This document shows positions 30,974-38,822 of a stretch of DNA of 43,356 bases, in pieces. Position numbers and translations under genes: made by a program. The notes under the pieces were generated by a model. That model had not been told where the DNA came from. It made no database searches and saw only the letters and a program-made list of their open reading frames with translations. Each line of letters begins with the position of its first letter. The stretch's first letter is position 1. Origin of the DNA: a virus; the IMG/VR virus record IMGVR_UViG_3300006790_000037, positions 1 through 43,356 of that record. One strand, 5' to 3'.

Positions 30974-31576
30974 TCATAACTCTGTGATAATCAAAGTCAC
31001 TTTGTAAAGGTGCTGAATATTCTGCTTAGGTATTTTGTAAGGCTTATAACTCTCATTGTCGCTCAACAGCTCTACGGTATCCTTATGCCTCTTGAGTCTC
31101 TTAACCTTCAGAGTCTCATCATACTGTACCAAGCACACATCACCACTCTGAGCCTCTCTGTTAGAATCCACCAATACCAGCGAGCCACTGGGAACACTAG
31201 GGGCCATAGAATCCCCTCGGACCTCAAAGAGAAAACATTGCCTAGGGTCATCCGTCCCTTTAGGTATTAACTTGTTTGGTAGGTGCACCCACGTCTCAAT
31301 AGACTCCTCACCCTCCACAAAAGCCCCATCGTGACCCATAGAAGCGCTGTGAGCCGCTAGTGGGACCTCAGTAAAAAATCCCCGCCTCAAATTATTTTTA
31401 GAATCTTTGGGCAAACTACAGTACCTTGCCACATCAAATTCATCTCGTGCCAATTGTTCAATAATATCAGCGACACTCCCCTTGTAAACATCTTTAAGCC
31501 AACCCTGTGCAGTGGGAGTAATTCTCGCATTGACAGTGTGGTCTTTGGTTTCATTATATTTAGGATTATTTGCCAT
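30974..31576 (-). CDS. phage repressor: ribbon-type N-domain fused to S24 (LexA/CI) peptidase
   Basis: A 200-residue repressor. Residues ~14-45 (TVNARITPTAQGWLKD, GSVADIIEQLAR) form a small DNA-binding-like domain shared with the gene at 28446-28628, in place of the usual helix-turn-helix. The C-terminal half is an S24 autopeptidase: nucleophile Ser123 in FEVRGDSMAPS, VPSGSLVLVD, and general base Lys159 in LKVKRLKR. A likely self-cleavage stretch is VPLAAHSASMG (~71-81). This predicts RecA-stimulated cleavage and induction by DNA damage. It faces the integrase 2 promoter and probably binds the TTGCATTRATT operators. Confidence 0.9.
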   Translation of the reverse strand: MANNPKYNETKDHTVNARITPTAQGWLKDVYKGSVADIIEQLARDEFDVARYCSLPKDSKNNLRRGFFTEVPLAAHSASMGHDGAFVEGEESIETWVHLPNKLIPKGTDDPRQCFLFEVRGDSMAPSVPSGSLVLVDSNREAQSGDVCLVQYDETLKVKRLKRHKDTVELLSDNESYKPYKIPKQNIQHLYKVTLIITEL

Positions 31577-31586
31577 GATAAACCAC

Positions 31587-31615
31587 TTGCATTAATTCTG
31601 TACATACATTACAAT
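31587..31615 (+). promoter_or_regulatory. host-type promoter with operator for integrase 2 / RNA polymerase
   Basis: -35 TTGCAT (31587-31592), exactly 17 bp, -10 TACAAT (31610-31615). The -35 lies inside TTGCATTAATT, matching the operator core at the early promoter, and the -10 overlaps the palindrome TGTACATACATTACA (31599-31613). The repressor gene starts 11 bp away on the other strand, so repressor binding here could control both directions. Confidence 0.7.
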
Positions 31616-31670
31616 ATTAGATAATAAATGGTAGTGAGGTTCCTATTTAAAGTAGAATACGGTAGTAGTT

Positions 31671-32543
31671 ATGAGTATTAGTAGTAGTAGTAGTAAACTG
31701 CCAGTTGGCAGTCGCAGTAAAAGTATAACACTTGAGTCCGCTTTGGAGGAAGTGTACCACATTACCTGGCAATACCAGCGTGATGGTTACAAGTCATTCA
31801 AGAACACTCAAGACATCCTGGACCTCCTCGGACCCACGAAGAGACTCAACAAACTATCGACAACAGACATCGATAAGGCTGTTGAAGCCCTTCGAGAACG
31901 AGGTAATTCCCCAGGGACAATCAACAGGAAGCTCTCAGGGCTCTCAAAGGTCCTTCAGCACTCTTGTGTCCGTGGGTACATCCAGACAAAACCTCACATC
32001 CCATTCCAAAAAGATAAAGAGTCCAAGAAAATCCGATGGGTCACAAAAGAGGAAGAGGCTCAGATACTCTCTTATTTTCAAGACAATAACCTTCCTCACA
32101 TGTATGACATGACTGTCGTATTAATTGACACAGGACTCCGCTATTCAGAACTGATTAAATTAGAACCTGAAGATATTATTGTAGAACCAGAAGGGGTAAG
32201 CATTTATGTCCATCGCAATACCAAGAATAACACCAGTAGGGTCATACCACTCACAGAGAGAATCTCGAAGAGTCGAATCAAGTTACCCCTTACAGATATC
32301 ACCTCTCTTGGACGTAATCGAGTGTGGTATGAGTGGCGCAAGATGCAAAAAGCCCTCGGACTACCTGACGTGGTTATCCACACTCTCAGGCACACCTTCT
32401 GCTCAAGGCTTGTACAGGCTGGTGTAAACATGAAAACTGTACAAGATTTAGCAGGTCACGAAAGTATCCAAACAACACTCAGATACTCCCATCTTGATAA
32501 CAGCTCCAAGCGGAGAGCTATCGATGTATTGAATGGCTTGTAA
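31671..32543 (+). CDS. int: tyrosine recombinase / integrase 2 (RNA polymerase-linked)
   Basis: A 290-residue tyrosine recombinase with an N-terminal SAM-like domain (TTDIDKAVEALRERGNSPGT) and catalytic core: Arg in DTGLRYSELIKL (~155), Lys in HRNTKNNTSRVIPL, His-x-x-Arg in HTLRHTFCSR (~237-240), His in LAGHES (~262) and Tyr in TLRYSHLD (~270). It starts with a run of Ser codons (AGT repeats). Position directly before the RNA polymerase gene matches the integrase of T7-like cyanophages. No tRNA-like att sequence is seen next to it, unlike integrase 1, so its role may be integration elsewhere, resolution or a relic. Confidence 0.92.
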   Translation: MSISSSSSKLPVGSRSKSITLESALEEVYHITWQYQRDGYKSFKNTQDILDLLGPTKRLNKLSTTDIDKAVEALRERGNSPGTINRKLSGLSKVLQHSCVRGYIQTKPHIPFQKDKESKKIRWVTKEEEAQILSYFQDNNLPHMYDMTVVLIDTGLRYSELIKLEPEDIIVEPEGVSIYVHRNTKNNTSRVIPLTERISKSRIKLPLTDITSLGRNRVWYEWRKMQKALGLPDVVIHTLRHTFCSRLVQAGVNMKTVQDLAGHESIQTTLRYSHLDNSSKRRAIDVLNGL

Positions 32544-32619
32544 AGACTTAAGAATAAAAATAAACCCACCTGAAGGAAGTAGCAGGTCCTTAGATGGGTA
32601 TCTAAACGTAGTAGTAGAG

Positions 32620-32652
32620 ACTGCGTAGCAGTTGTAGAGACTGCAAAGCAGT
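32620..32652 (+). repeat. two tandem small hairpins in the RNA polymerase leader
   Basis: ACTGC-GTA-GCAGT is followed seven bases later by ACTGC-AAA-GCAGT, within a GTAGTAG-rich leader. An ACCTG/CAGGT hairpin precedes them (~32568-32587). They could be mRNA processing or stability signals before the polymerase gene. Confidence 0.45.
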
Positions 32653-32702
32653 AGTAGTAATTGTAGAAGTAATAAGCAGGTAATTTAGGAGACACCTAAC
32701 TT

Positions 32703-35252
32703 ATGACAACATCATCAATTGTAGCACAAAGTGTATGTACGTCAAACGAGTTGTTTGAAACTCAAATCGCCTTGGAGAAAGAATCTGTCGAAGTAGGCAT
32801 CAGCAGAATGACGAGACTCATTGAGCGAGGCAAGCAAGCCAAGATGGAATCCGTCTCAGCAGGGTCTCGTAAGATGATTAAAACACTCATCGACCCTTTA
32901 ACGGAAGGGATTAGGGAAACTTTAGATAAGATAGAGAATGGTAAAGCTCATCATCTACGAAAAGTAGGTACAAACTCAGGGACCTTCTACCATCACTTGA
33001 GATACTTCAAACCTGAAGTATTAGCTTACATGACCTTGAAAGTCTGTTTTAACGAGATGGCAGTATCCCCAAAACTCCACAGTATCTCTTCAAAACTAGG
33101 TAGTTACCTCGAAGATGAGTTGTATTGCGATGAAGTTAAGGCTCACAACAAATACGCTTACCACCATTTCATTGAGCTAGCTAAAACCTACACCAGACAC
33201 AGACATAAACATGAGTTCCTAGCTAATTACAACGAAAATACTCGTACCAGTGAGACTCCCCTACACACTCCTTGGGGCTCTGATGTCAAAATTCGTTTAG
33301 GTTTAATGCTGATTGATATTCTCATCTCTCACACAGGAGCTTTTCAAACTCGAACAATGAGGGTCAACAAAAACAAGACAGACACCTTCCTGGTCGTCAA
33401 TTCAGAAGTCCTTGAGTGGATTGAAAAAGAGAATGAGTTCGTTAAAACCTTAATGCCTCAATACTGGCCTACTGTCATCCCTCCTAAACCTTGGACAGGT
33501 ATGTTCGGGGGCGGATATCACTCAAACCACATCAAACCTCTTCAGCTCATTAGAACTGATAATAGACAGTACGTAGAAGACTTGAAAGGCTTCAAACTCA
33601 CTCAGGTACTGAAGGCCTTGAATATTGTTCAAGAGACTAAGTGGTCTATTAATACCGATGTACTCGATGTGATGAATGAAGTGTGGGAAAGAGATTTAAT
33701 GCTCGGTGACCTACCTCCTCGTGTCCGATTAAAACCTAATCCTTGTCCTATTGATTCCTCGATTAAAAAAGAGGACATGACTGAAGAACAGCGTATTAAA
33801 TTTGATGAATGGAGAGTGTATGCCCGTGATATATACAACAGTGAACTTGAGAATAAGACAAAGCGTATTCAAACAAATATTCTGCTTCAAGTGGCTAATC
33901 GATTCAAAGAGTACGATGCAATTTATTTTCCTCACACTCTTGATTTTAGGGGTCGTATGTACCCTACCCCAGTGTTTCTAAACCCTCAAGGGACGGATAG
34001 AGCTAAGAGTCTCCTCAGATTTAGCGAGGGTATCGCAATCACTGAGCCGGAACATGCCTCGTGGTTAGCGATTCATGGCGCTAACTGTTGGGGAGAGGAT
34101 AAAGTTGATTTTGATGCTCGAATTGATTGGGTAGCAGATAATATCGATTGGATTCTTAAAATAGCTGAAGACCCTCTTGAGAATCGGGAGTGGTCAGATG
34201 CTGACGAGCCTTTCCAATTTCTTGCATGGTGTTTCGAGTGGTTCAAGTTTGAATCGGAAGGTTACGGGTTCGTCTCGCATCTCCCTATCTCTGTTGATGG
34301 CTCGTGCAACGGGATTCAACATTTCTCTGCAATGTTGCGAGACGCTGAGGGTGGTCGAGCTGTCAACCTGATACCCCAGGATAAACCAAGCGATATCTAC
34401 GGTATTGTCGCTGATAATCTAAATGAGAGTCTCTCTAAAATCCCTGAAGACCACGAGGATTATGAGAAAGCTCAGACCTGGCTACGATACGGTATCGATA
34501 GAACACTCACTAAGCGCCCTGTAATGGTACAGCCTTACGGAGGGACGATGCAATCGTGTGTCTCTTATATTCGAGAGCATGTACAGGACCAAACCAAAGA
34601 CTACATCAAAGAGATATTCAAAAAGGATGCCTCTAAAATAGCAGATTATCATATATTCCTAGGTGGGTACTTGTGGAACAGTATCGTCAAAGCGATTCCA
34701 CAGGCCCGTATCGCTATGGATTGGCTCAAGAACATGGCGAGTGTTTGTAGTAAGAATGGACTCCCTATGATGTGGGTGACACCGAGTGGGTTCCCTGTCT
34801 GTCAGAAGTATAATAACTTCACTAAACGTCGAATAAAGACACACCTACAAGGGCGTGTTTACAGTCCAATCATTTACTCCAGAGAGGAGGATACGATTGC
34901 GAGTCGTCGTCAACGTCAAGGTATAGCTCCTAACTTCGTTCACTCAATGGATGCCTCGGCACTCTGTTTGTATGTGATTAAAGCTAAAGAGGAGTATGGC
35001 ATCAATAACTTTATGATGGTCCATGACTCGTATGGCACTCATGCAGCCCAAACAGTCGAGTCCTCGCAGGCGTTACGAGAAGCCTTTGTAGATATGTACA
35101 GTCAACAGGATGTCCTCAGAGAGATTTACGATGACGTAGTAGCCTTACTATCCACAAAGAACCCTAAGGCTGCTGAGACCCTCCCTGAGCCTCCTGAGAT
35201 GGGTTCTTTAAACATCTTTGATGTCTTGGACTCCCCCTTCTTTTTTGCCTAA
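32703..35252 (+). CDS. single-subunit DNA-directed RNA polymerase (T7 gp1-like)
   Basis: An 849-residue T7-type RNA polymerase that transcribes middle and late phage genes. Motif A SVDGSCNGIQHFSAM (~527-541), motif B LTKRPVMVQPYGGT (~604-617, catalytic Lys and Tyr) and motif C MMVHDSYGTHA (~772-782, catalytic Asp) are intact; TLDFRGRMYPTP (~413) and FVHSMDASAL are also conserved. The C-terminus ends FFFA, like the FAFA foot of T7 polymerase. Length equals the family norm (883 in T7). It lies downstream of a repressor-controlled promoter shared with integrase 2. Confidence 0.97.
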   Translation: MTTSSIVAQSVCTSNELFETQIALEKESVEVGISRMTRLIERGKQAKMESVSAGSRKMIKTLIDPLTEGIRETLDKIENGKAHHLRKVGTNSGTFYHHLRYFKPEVLAYMTLKVCFNEMAVSPKLHSISSKLGSYLEDELYCDEVKAHNKYAYHHFIELAKTYTRHRHKHEFLANYNENTRTSETPLHTPWGSDVKIRLGLMLIDILISHTGAFQTRTMRVNKNKTDTFLVVNSEVLEWIEKENEFVKTLMPQYWPTVIPPKPWTGMFGGGYHSNHIKPLQLIRTDNRQYVEDLKGFKLTQVLKALNIVQETKWSINTDVLDVMNEVWERDLMLGDLPPRVRLKPNPCPIDSSIKKEDMTEEQRIKFDEWRVYARDIYNSELENKTKRIQTNILLQVANRFKEYDAIYFPHTLDFRGRMYPTPVFLNPQGTDRAKSLLRFSEGIAITEPEHASWLAIHGANCWGEDKVDFDARIDWVADNIDWILKIAEDPLENREWSDADEPFQFLAWCFEWFKFESEGYGFVSHLPISVDGSCNGIQHFSAMLRDAEGGRAVNLIPQDKPSDIYGIVADNLNESLSKIPEDHEDYEKAQTWLRYGIDRTLTKRPVMVQPYGGTMQSCVSYIREHVQDQTKDYIKEIFKKDASKIADYHIFLGGYLWNSIVKAIPQARIAMDWLKNMASVCSKNGLPMMWVTPSGFPVCQKYNNFTKRRIKTHLQGRVYSPIIYSREEDTIASRRQRQGIAPNFVHSMDASALCLYVIKAKEEYGINNFMMVHDSYGTHAAQTVESSQALREAFVDMYSQQDVLREIYDDVVALLSTKNPKAAETLPEPPEMGSLNIFDVLDSPFFFA

Positions 35253-35272
35253 AACGTACATACTATACAAAT

Positions 35273-35322
35273 ATACCCTGACTACTCCTTTGTTGTAAAA
35301 ATCCCTTGGGAAGTCAGGGTAT
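35273..35322 (+). terminator. long-stem hairpin after the RNA polymerase gene
   Basis: ATACCCTGACT pairs perfectly with AGTCAGGGTAT (11 bp) around a 28-nt loop, followed by TTCATT. Probably a terminator for host-polymerase transcripts, although the T-run is short. The loop contains the 19-bp repeat also found inside integrase 1. Confidence 0.65.
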
Positions 35323-35380
35323 TTCATTAAGAAGCCTAGGTCTACACTAACGATAATAAAATTTCAAAGGTTCTTAAGAG

Positions 35381-35656
35381 ATGAAACATAGAAAGATAGA
35401 TAATTCATTTCTTTCATTCTGCAATCCAATTAAAGTAGGTGAATGTTGTTACAAAACTATCTCTACAATACAAAACTTTGATAGTAAGACACAAGTTTAT
35501 ACAATAGCCACTCTATTTTTAATGCTTTTAGAGATACATGGAGTGAATCAGAGTGAAATTCTACAGACAGTAGAAAACATGATGAAGAAAGAGTTCAGAG
35601 AGGTCCCAGAGTTCCGAGGGACCTATGACTATTTGTGGAATGAGATAAATGAGTAA
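35381..35656 (+). CDS. conserved hypothetical protein after RNA polymerase, 91 aa
   Basis: A helical protein, with TQVYTIATLFLMLLEIHGVN (~46-65) followed by EILQTVENMMKKEF. The pattern of a hydrophobic ALFLxLLE helix plus an NMM helix is one I associate with small proteins in T7-like and other phages, function unknown. The N-terminus has four Cys/His-rich residues (FLSFCNPIKVGECCYK). AAGG with TTAAGAG lies upstream as the ribosome-binding region. Confidence 0.65.
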   Translation: MKHRKIDNSFLSFCNPIKVGECCYKTISTIQNFDSKTQVYTIATLFLMLLEIHGVNQSEILQTVENMMKKEFREVPEFRGTYDYLWNEINE

Positions 35657-35795
35657 GGAGTTAGATGAAGAACAGATGGTGAACTACGCAATTCAATTAC
35701 TTAAGAAAGGTAAGGTACTCCCAGTGGATTTAGAGGGTGCTCTGATTCGTGGTGGGTTTGATGTGGCTTATATGAAGGAGATTTATAGTGCCTAA
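35649..35795 (+). CDS. small protein, 48 aa
   Basis: MSKELDEEQMVNYAIQLLKK followed by GKVLPVDLEGALIRGGFDVAYM: an acidic helical product with a UBA-like feel in LEGALIRGGFDV. It overlaps the preceding stop by eight bases and the following GTG start. No family is named. Overlap at both ends supports a real gene. Confidence 0.6.
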   Translation: MSKELDEEQMVNYAIQLLKKGKVLPVDLEGALIRGGFDVAYMKEIYSA

Positions 35796-36018
35796 ATGTA
35801 AACTGAGAGAAGTGAATAAAGATGAGGAATTAAAATTTTATCTAGTAGATAGAGACGACACCATTGTTTTAATGGTTGATGAGCCGGATGATGAGCCTGG
35901 TGATGGGTGGTGTGTATTAGAAATTGATAAAGCGACAGGAAGATTCAATTTATGCCATTCCGTTGGTGAATCAACAGGACTTGAATTAGATGAACATGGA
36001 AAGGTGGTTATTCACTAA
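35788..36018 (+). CDS. hypothetical acidic protein, 76 aa
   Basis: GTG start with AAGGAG nine bases upstream. The protein is acidic (DEPDDEPGDGWCVLEID) and probably beta-rich (KFYLVDRDDTIVLMV). It precedes the ssDNA-binding gene by two bases. No family is recognised. Confidence 0.65.
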   Translation: MPKCKLREVNKDEELKFYLVDRDDTIVLMVDEPDDEPGDGWCVLEIDKATGRFNLCHSVGESTGLELDEHGKVVIH

Positions 36019-36020
36019 AT

Positions 36021-36710
36021 ATGGCAAAAACTAAAACAAAGAAGAAGAAGAAATCAATTGAGATTAAACTAGGAAAAAAGGGGATTGTAATTAGTCCTAA
36101 AGGGGCTGCACGTTACCCTAAATTGTTTAAACCTGGTCAAGATTTCAAAACTAAAAAGGGGATGGCTAAAGGTAAGTACGATATGGGCCTTATCCTGGAA
36201 GGTGATGAAGCAGACGCTTTGATGGAGTTTATTAACAACCATCAGGATGAGTTGATTGCTGAACATAAGAAAGAAAAACGAGAGGTCTTGAGTAAAGGTA
36301 AGTTGCCTTATGTTCCTGAGCTTGATGAAGACGGTGAAGAGACTGGTCGTACCATCTTTAAATTCACCAAGAAGGCTTATACAAAAGACGAAAAACTCTT
36401 ACCTGGCCCTTATGTCATTGATGCCTCTCGTACTCCTATTGGGAAAGATGTAAGCATCTATGGCGGCTCTACTGTTAAGGTGGCTTTTAAATTAACACCG
36501 TATGGTATTGAGTTAGGTGTCGCATCATTATCAGCATCAATGGTTGGTGTTCAGGTACTTGAACTTGTATCTGGTGCTGAATCTTTAGACGATTGTGGTT
36601 TTGAAGAGGAGGATGGATTCAATTACACCGAAGAAGAAGAGAGTGAATCAACCTCGGAGGATAGTGACGAAGACGAAGAGGACGAGGATGACGAAGAAGA
36701 GGACTTCTAG
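36021..36710 (+). CDS. single-stranded DNA-binding protein (T7 gp2.5-like)
   Basis: A 229-residue protein with a basic N-terminus (KTKTKKKKKSIEIKLGKKG), a central OB-type region (KLPYVPELDEDGEETGRTIF, PYVIDASRTPIGKDVSIYGG, VKVAFKLTPYGIELGV) and an acidic tail that ends in Phe (EDEDDEEEDF). The acidic tail with terminal Phe is the hallmark of T7 gp2.5, which uses it to contact polymerase and helicase. Length matches (232). The gene is followed by an overlapping endonuclease I, as in T7 (2.5 then 3). Confidence 0.9.
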   Translation: MAKTKTKKKKKSIEIKLGKKGIVISPKGAARYPKLFKPGQDFKTKKGMAKGKYDMGLILEGDEADALMEFINNHQDELIAEHKKEKREVLSKGKLPYVPELDEDGEETGRTIFKFTKKAYTKDEKLLPGPYVIDASRTPIGKDVSIYGGSTVKVAFKLTPYGIELGVASLSASMVGVQVLELVSGAESLDDCGFEEEDGFNYTEEEESESTSEDSDEDEEDEDDEEEDF

Positions 36711-37140
36711 TAAAAGTAAGAGTCGCTCTTTAACTCAAGAACAAGTGGGGAAGAAATACGGGTTCCGTTCAGGCTTAGAGGAATTGATAGCAAATCAGCT
36801 TACTGATAGTGGTGTATCATTTAGTTTTGAGTCCTTCAAGATTGAGTATATGCAACCTGCTAAAAAAAGGTCTTACACACCTGATTTCCTTCTACCTAAC
36901 GGAATTATCATAGAAACTAAAGGTAGGTTCCTTACAGCGGATAGACAGAAACATCTATGGGTACAGAATCAGTATCCTGACCTGGATATCCGCTTTGTTT
37001 TTAGTAATTCAAAACAGAAAATACGTAAAGGCTCTAAGACAACGTATGCCATGTGGTGTGAGAAGAACGGATTCCTTTATGCGGACCGTGAGATACCTAA
37101 GGCATGGCTCAAAGAGCGGCCAAGTAAAAAGAAAAGATAA
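36688..37140 (+). CDS. endonuclease I, Holliday-junction resolvase (T7 gp3-like)
   Basis: I choose the ATG giving MTKKRTSSKSKSRS because the 150-residue product equals T7 gp3 (149) and overlaps the ssDNA-binding gene by only 23 bases. Catalytic residues: Glu in RSGLEELIAN, Asp in YTPDFLLP, and Glu and Lys in IIETKGRF. A zinc-free core with AMWCEKNGFLYAD follows and the C-terminus is basic (KERPSKKKR). It cuts branched DNA and degrades host DNA to feed the phage nucleotide pool. Confidence 0.93.
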   Translation: MTKKRTSSKSKSRSLTQEQVGKKYGFRSGLEELIANQLTDSGVSFSFESFKIEYMQPAKKRSYTPDFLLPNGIIIETKGRFLTADRQKHLWVQNQYPDLDIRFVFSNSKQKIRKGSKTTYAMWCEKNGFLYADREIPKAWLKERPSKKKR

Positions 37141-37149
37141 TCAATTAAA

Positions 37150-37662
37150 ATGACAATAGAGATACAACAAACAAATCTTGTATCGCCTAATATTCTTAAA
37201 CAACTTAAAAAACGCTCAAAGACAGACTATATTCTTGTGCACCACTCAGCTAATACTGAGAAGCAGGATATAGGTGCTGCTGAAATTAACATTACTCATA
37301 TACGACGTGGGTATACAATGGGAGGCTATCATTACGTCATCAGGCGCAATGGGGACATCGAAGCTCTAAGACCTCAATGGTCTCATGGGGCTCACTGTTA
37401 CGATAAATACTCCCCTAAGTCCTGGCCTATCAATGGGAGTTCCTTAGCTATCTGCATGATAGGTGGAGTCTCTTCAAAGACTGGTAAGGCTTCCAATAAT
37501 TTTACTAAGCGTCAATGGGCTTCTTTAGAGAAACTGGTTAAATACTTACAACAATTATTCCCAGGGGCTAAAGTAGCTGCCCATCGTAAGTTTATGGCGA
37601 CACAATGCCCTGCGTTCGACGTGACGTATTGGGCTCAAGAAAAAGGTTTAGAACATGCTTAA
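37150..37662 (+). CDS. N-acetylmuramoyl-L-alanine amidase (T7 lysozyme gp3.5-like)
   Basis: A 170-residue zinc amidase. Zn ligands and catalytic sites are visible as His in ILVHHSANTE (~30), MGGYHYVIRRNGDIEALRP, HGAHC (~80) and Cys in ATQCPAFDV (~155). It is about 20 residues longer than T7 lysozyme at the N-terminus (TIEIQQTNLVSPNILKQLKK), the side that contacts RNA polymerase in T7. It probably acts both in lysis and as a polymerase inhibitor; the latter is by homology only. No signal peptide, so a holin is needed. Confidence 0.92.
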   Translation: MTIEIQQTNLVSPNILKQLKKRSKTDYILVHHSANTEKQDIGAAEINITHIRRGYTMGGYHYVIRRNGDIEALRPQWSHGAHCYDKYSPKSWPINGSSLAICMIGGVSSKTGKASNNFTKRQWASLEKLVKYLQQLFPGAKVAAHRKFMATQCPAFDVTYWAQEKGLEHA

Positions 37663-37930
37663 ATTTTTAAAGGCGATTGGGCCAGCTTATAAGTTCCTTA
37701 ATTCGGAATGGTTTGAGCCAGCTTACGCCATTATTACTGAGGTGATGGATTTACTGGATGGTGATGCCACTCAAGCAGATGTTGAGGATGTCGTTGCTGC
37801 TGTACATGTAATCCTCCCAACACACATCACAGAGAAATATCCTTTACACAAAATCAATCCTGCTATCCGAGCGGGTTATAACTTCGTTGTTTCGATTATC
37901 AACATGATGTATCCAGCAACAGTAAAATAA
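37655..37930 (+). CDS. hypothetical protein, 91 aa
   Basis: Overlaps the amidase stop. The protein MLKFLKAIGPAYKFLNSEWF... contains ATQADVEDVVAAVHVILPTH and ends with a hydrophobic segment (AIRAGYNFVVSIINMMYPA), possibly membrane-associated. No family is recognised. Coupling to the amidase suggests a lysis-related role, but the evidence is position only. It is followed by the structured gene-free region. Confidence 0.6.
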   Translation: MLKFLKAIGPAYKFLNSEWFEPAYAIITEVMDLLDGDATQADVEDVVAAVHVILPTHITEKYPLHKINPAIRAGYNFVVSIINMMYPATVK

Positions 37931-37952
37931 CATATTTAGTATTCCCTAGGGC

Positions 37953-38250
37953 CCGATGAGCGCGGTAGTTCGTCGGTGATTATCCGGTCACACATTTAAT
38001 ATTAAGTTGGTGCCCCAGACCGGATGTTTTACCTCGGACTTGGTTCCACTTGTTTATAACAAATGTTAGCTGCCGAGGTTTGCCAGCGGCAAAATAATTC
38101 CGCTGATTACATGCTTCACGCCTTCCCTTTTAGAACAGGTTACTTTGTGAGGCTTGTTAGTAGAGGCACTGCTGGGATTACTCGGTGGTGAAGTCTGGAC
38201 CCTCTACGAAGTTCAAGGGGTTGTTTTTGGATTCCCTTAGATAGCCCCTT
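37953..38250 (+). ncRNA. candidate novel structured RNA, ~300 nt, seven consecutive hairpins
   Basis: No frame is convincing in this 359-bp gap, but helices follow one another closely. CCGATGA/TCGTCGG (37953-37976), TCCGGTC/GACCGGA (37983-38024) and ACCTCGG/CCGAGGT (38031-38079, enclosing TTGTT/AACAA) come first. CAGCGG/CCGCTG (38084-38105), GCTTCAC/GTGAGGC (38113-38153, one wobble), GTAGAGG/CCTCTAC (38160-38207, enclosing CACTG/CGGTG) and AAGGGG/CCCCTT (38215-38250) follow. Most are perfect 6-7 bp stems. It matches no RNA class I know: no group I P7, RNase P, tmRNA or tRNA signatures. An HTH gene follows. Confidence 0.6.
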
Positions 38251-38289
38251 TTACTTTTCTATCAACAATAACAAAGGAGTAGTAGTCGT

Positions 38290-38511
38290 ATGAAAAATCT
38301 AAAATTTCGTAAAGGCTCACAGATTGAGTCTATTTACAAACACATGCTCACAGGGCGTACCATCACCCCCTTAGAAGCCTTGGGACTCTACGGGACCTTC
38401 CGTCTCGGTGGTCATATCTACAGCCTAAAGAAGAAGGGCTGCAAGATTCACACAGAGATTCGTGAGGACTTGAATGGTCACATCTACGCCGAATATTCAT
38501 TGTGTGGTTAA
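38290..38511 (+). CDS. HTH_39-like small DNA-binding protein, 73 aa
   Basis: QIESIYKHMLTGRTITPLEALGLYGTFRLGGHIYSLKKKG is the pattern of the small winged helix-turn-helix family found widely in phages (GxTITPLEALxLYGxxRLxxxIxxLxxxG). A basic C-terminal wing (CKIHTEIREDLNGHIYAEYS) completes it. AAAGGAG lies upstream of the start. It probably binds DNA; the target is unknown. Its gene directly follows the structured RNA region. Confidence 0.8.
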   Translation: MKNLKFRKGSQIESIYKHMLTGRTITPLEALGLYGTFRLGGHIYSLKKKGCKIHTEIREDLNGHIYAEYSLCG

Positions 38512-38534
38512 TTAATTAATAGAAAGACATTAAA

Positions 38535-38816
38535 ATGAGTGGACAAAAACGAGAAGTAAAAATTAAAAGTGAATCACCAAAAGAGCCTTTAGAGCTTGAA
38601 TTAGTAGTGGGTGAAACTAACTCTTTGGAAGAAGAGTTCGTAACTTTATATGGTCATGTTGGTCCTCATCGTCAAAAGTTACTTTGTATCCGAGAGAGAG
38701 GTATTTGGGCATGGCGAGGCGATGAAGGTAGTGAAGATTTTAAAGCAGTTTTTGAAGCGTTAAAAGAGGTAGGTATTCCAACTACATGCGATGCTATTAA
38801 AATAGAATGTGGGTAA
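38535..38816 (+). CDS. hypothetical protein, 93 aa
   Basis: A Lys-rich disordered start (SGQKREVKIKSESPKEPLEL) is followed by a folded acidic half (HRQKLLCIRERGIWAWRGDE, FKAVFEALKEVGIPTTCDAI). No family is recognised. It lies just before primase-helicase, whose GTG start follows six bases after its stop. Confidence 0.65.
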   Translation: MSGQKREVKIKSESPKEPLELELVVGETNSLEEEFVTLYGHVGPHRQKLLCIRERGIWAWRGDEGSEDFKAVFEALKEVGIPTTCDAIKIECG

Positions 38817-38822
38817 GTTAAT

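Noticed and set aside
31676-31695. AGT/GTAGTAG tracts as a microsatellite or CRISPR-like repeat
   Set aside because: They are short, encode Ser codons at the integrase 2 start or lie in leaders, and have no spacer structure. No CRISPR array was found in the window.
36595-36687. Upstream start for endonuclease I
   Set aside because: It would overlap the ssDNA-binding gene by 116 bases in the acidic-tail region and give a basic low-complexity extension; the start at 36688 gives the family length.
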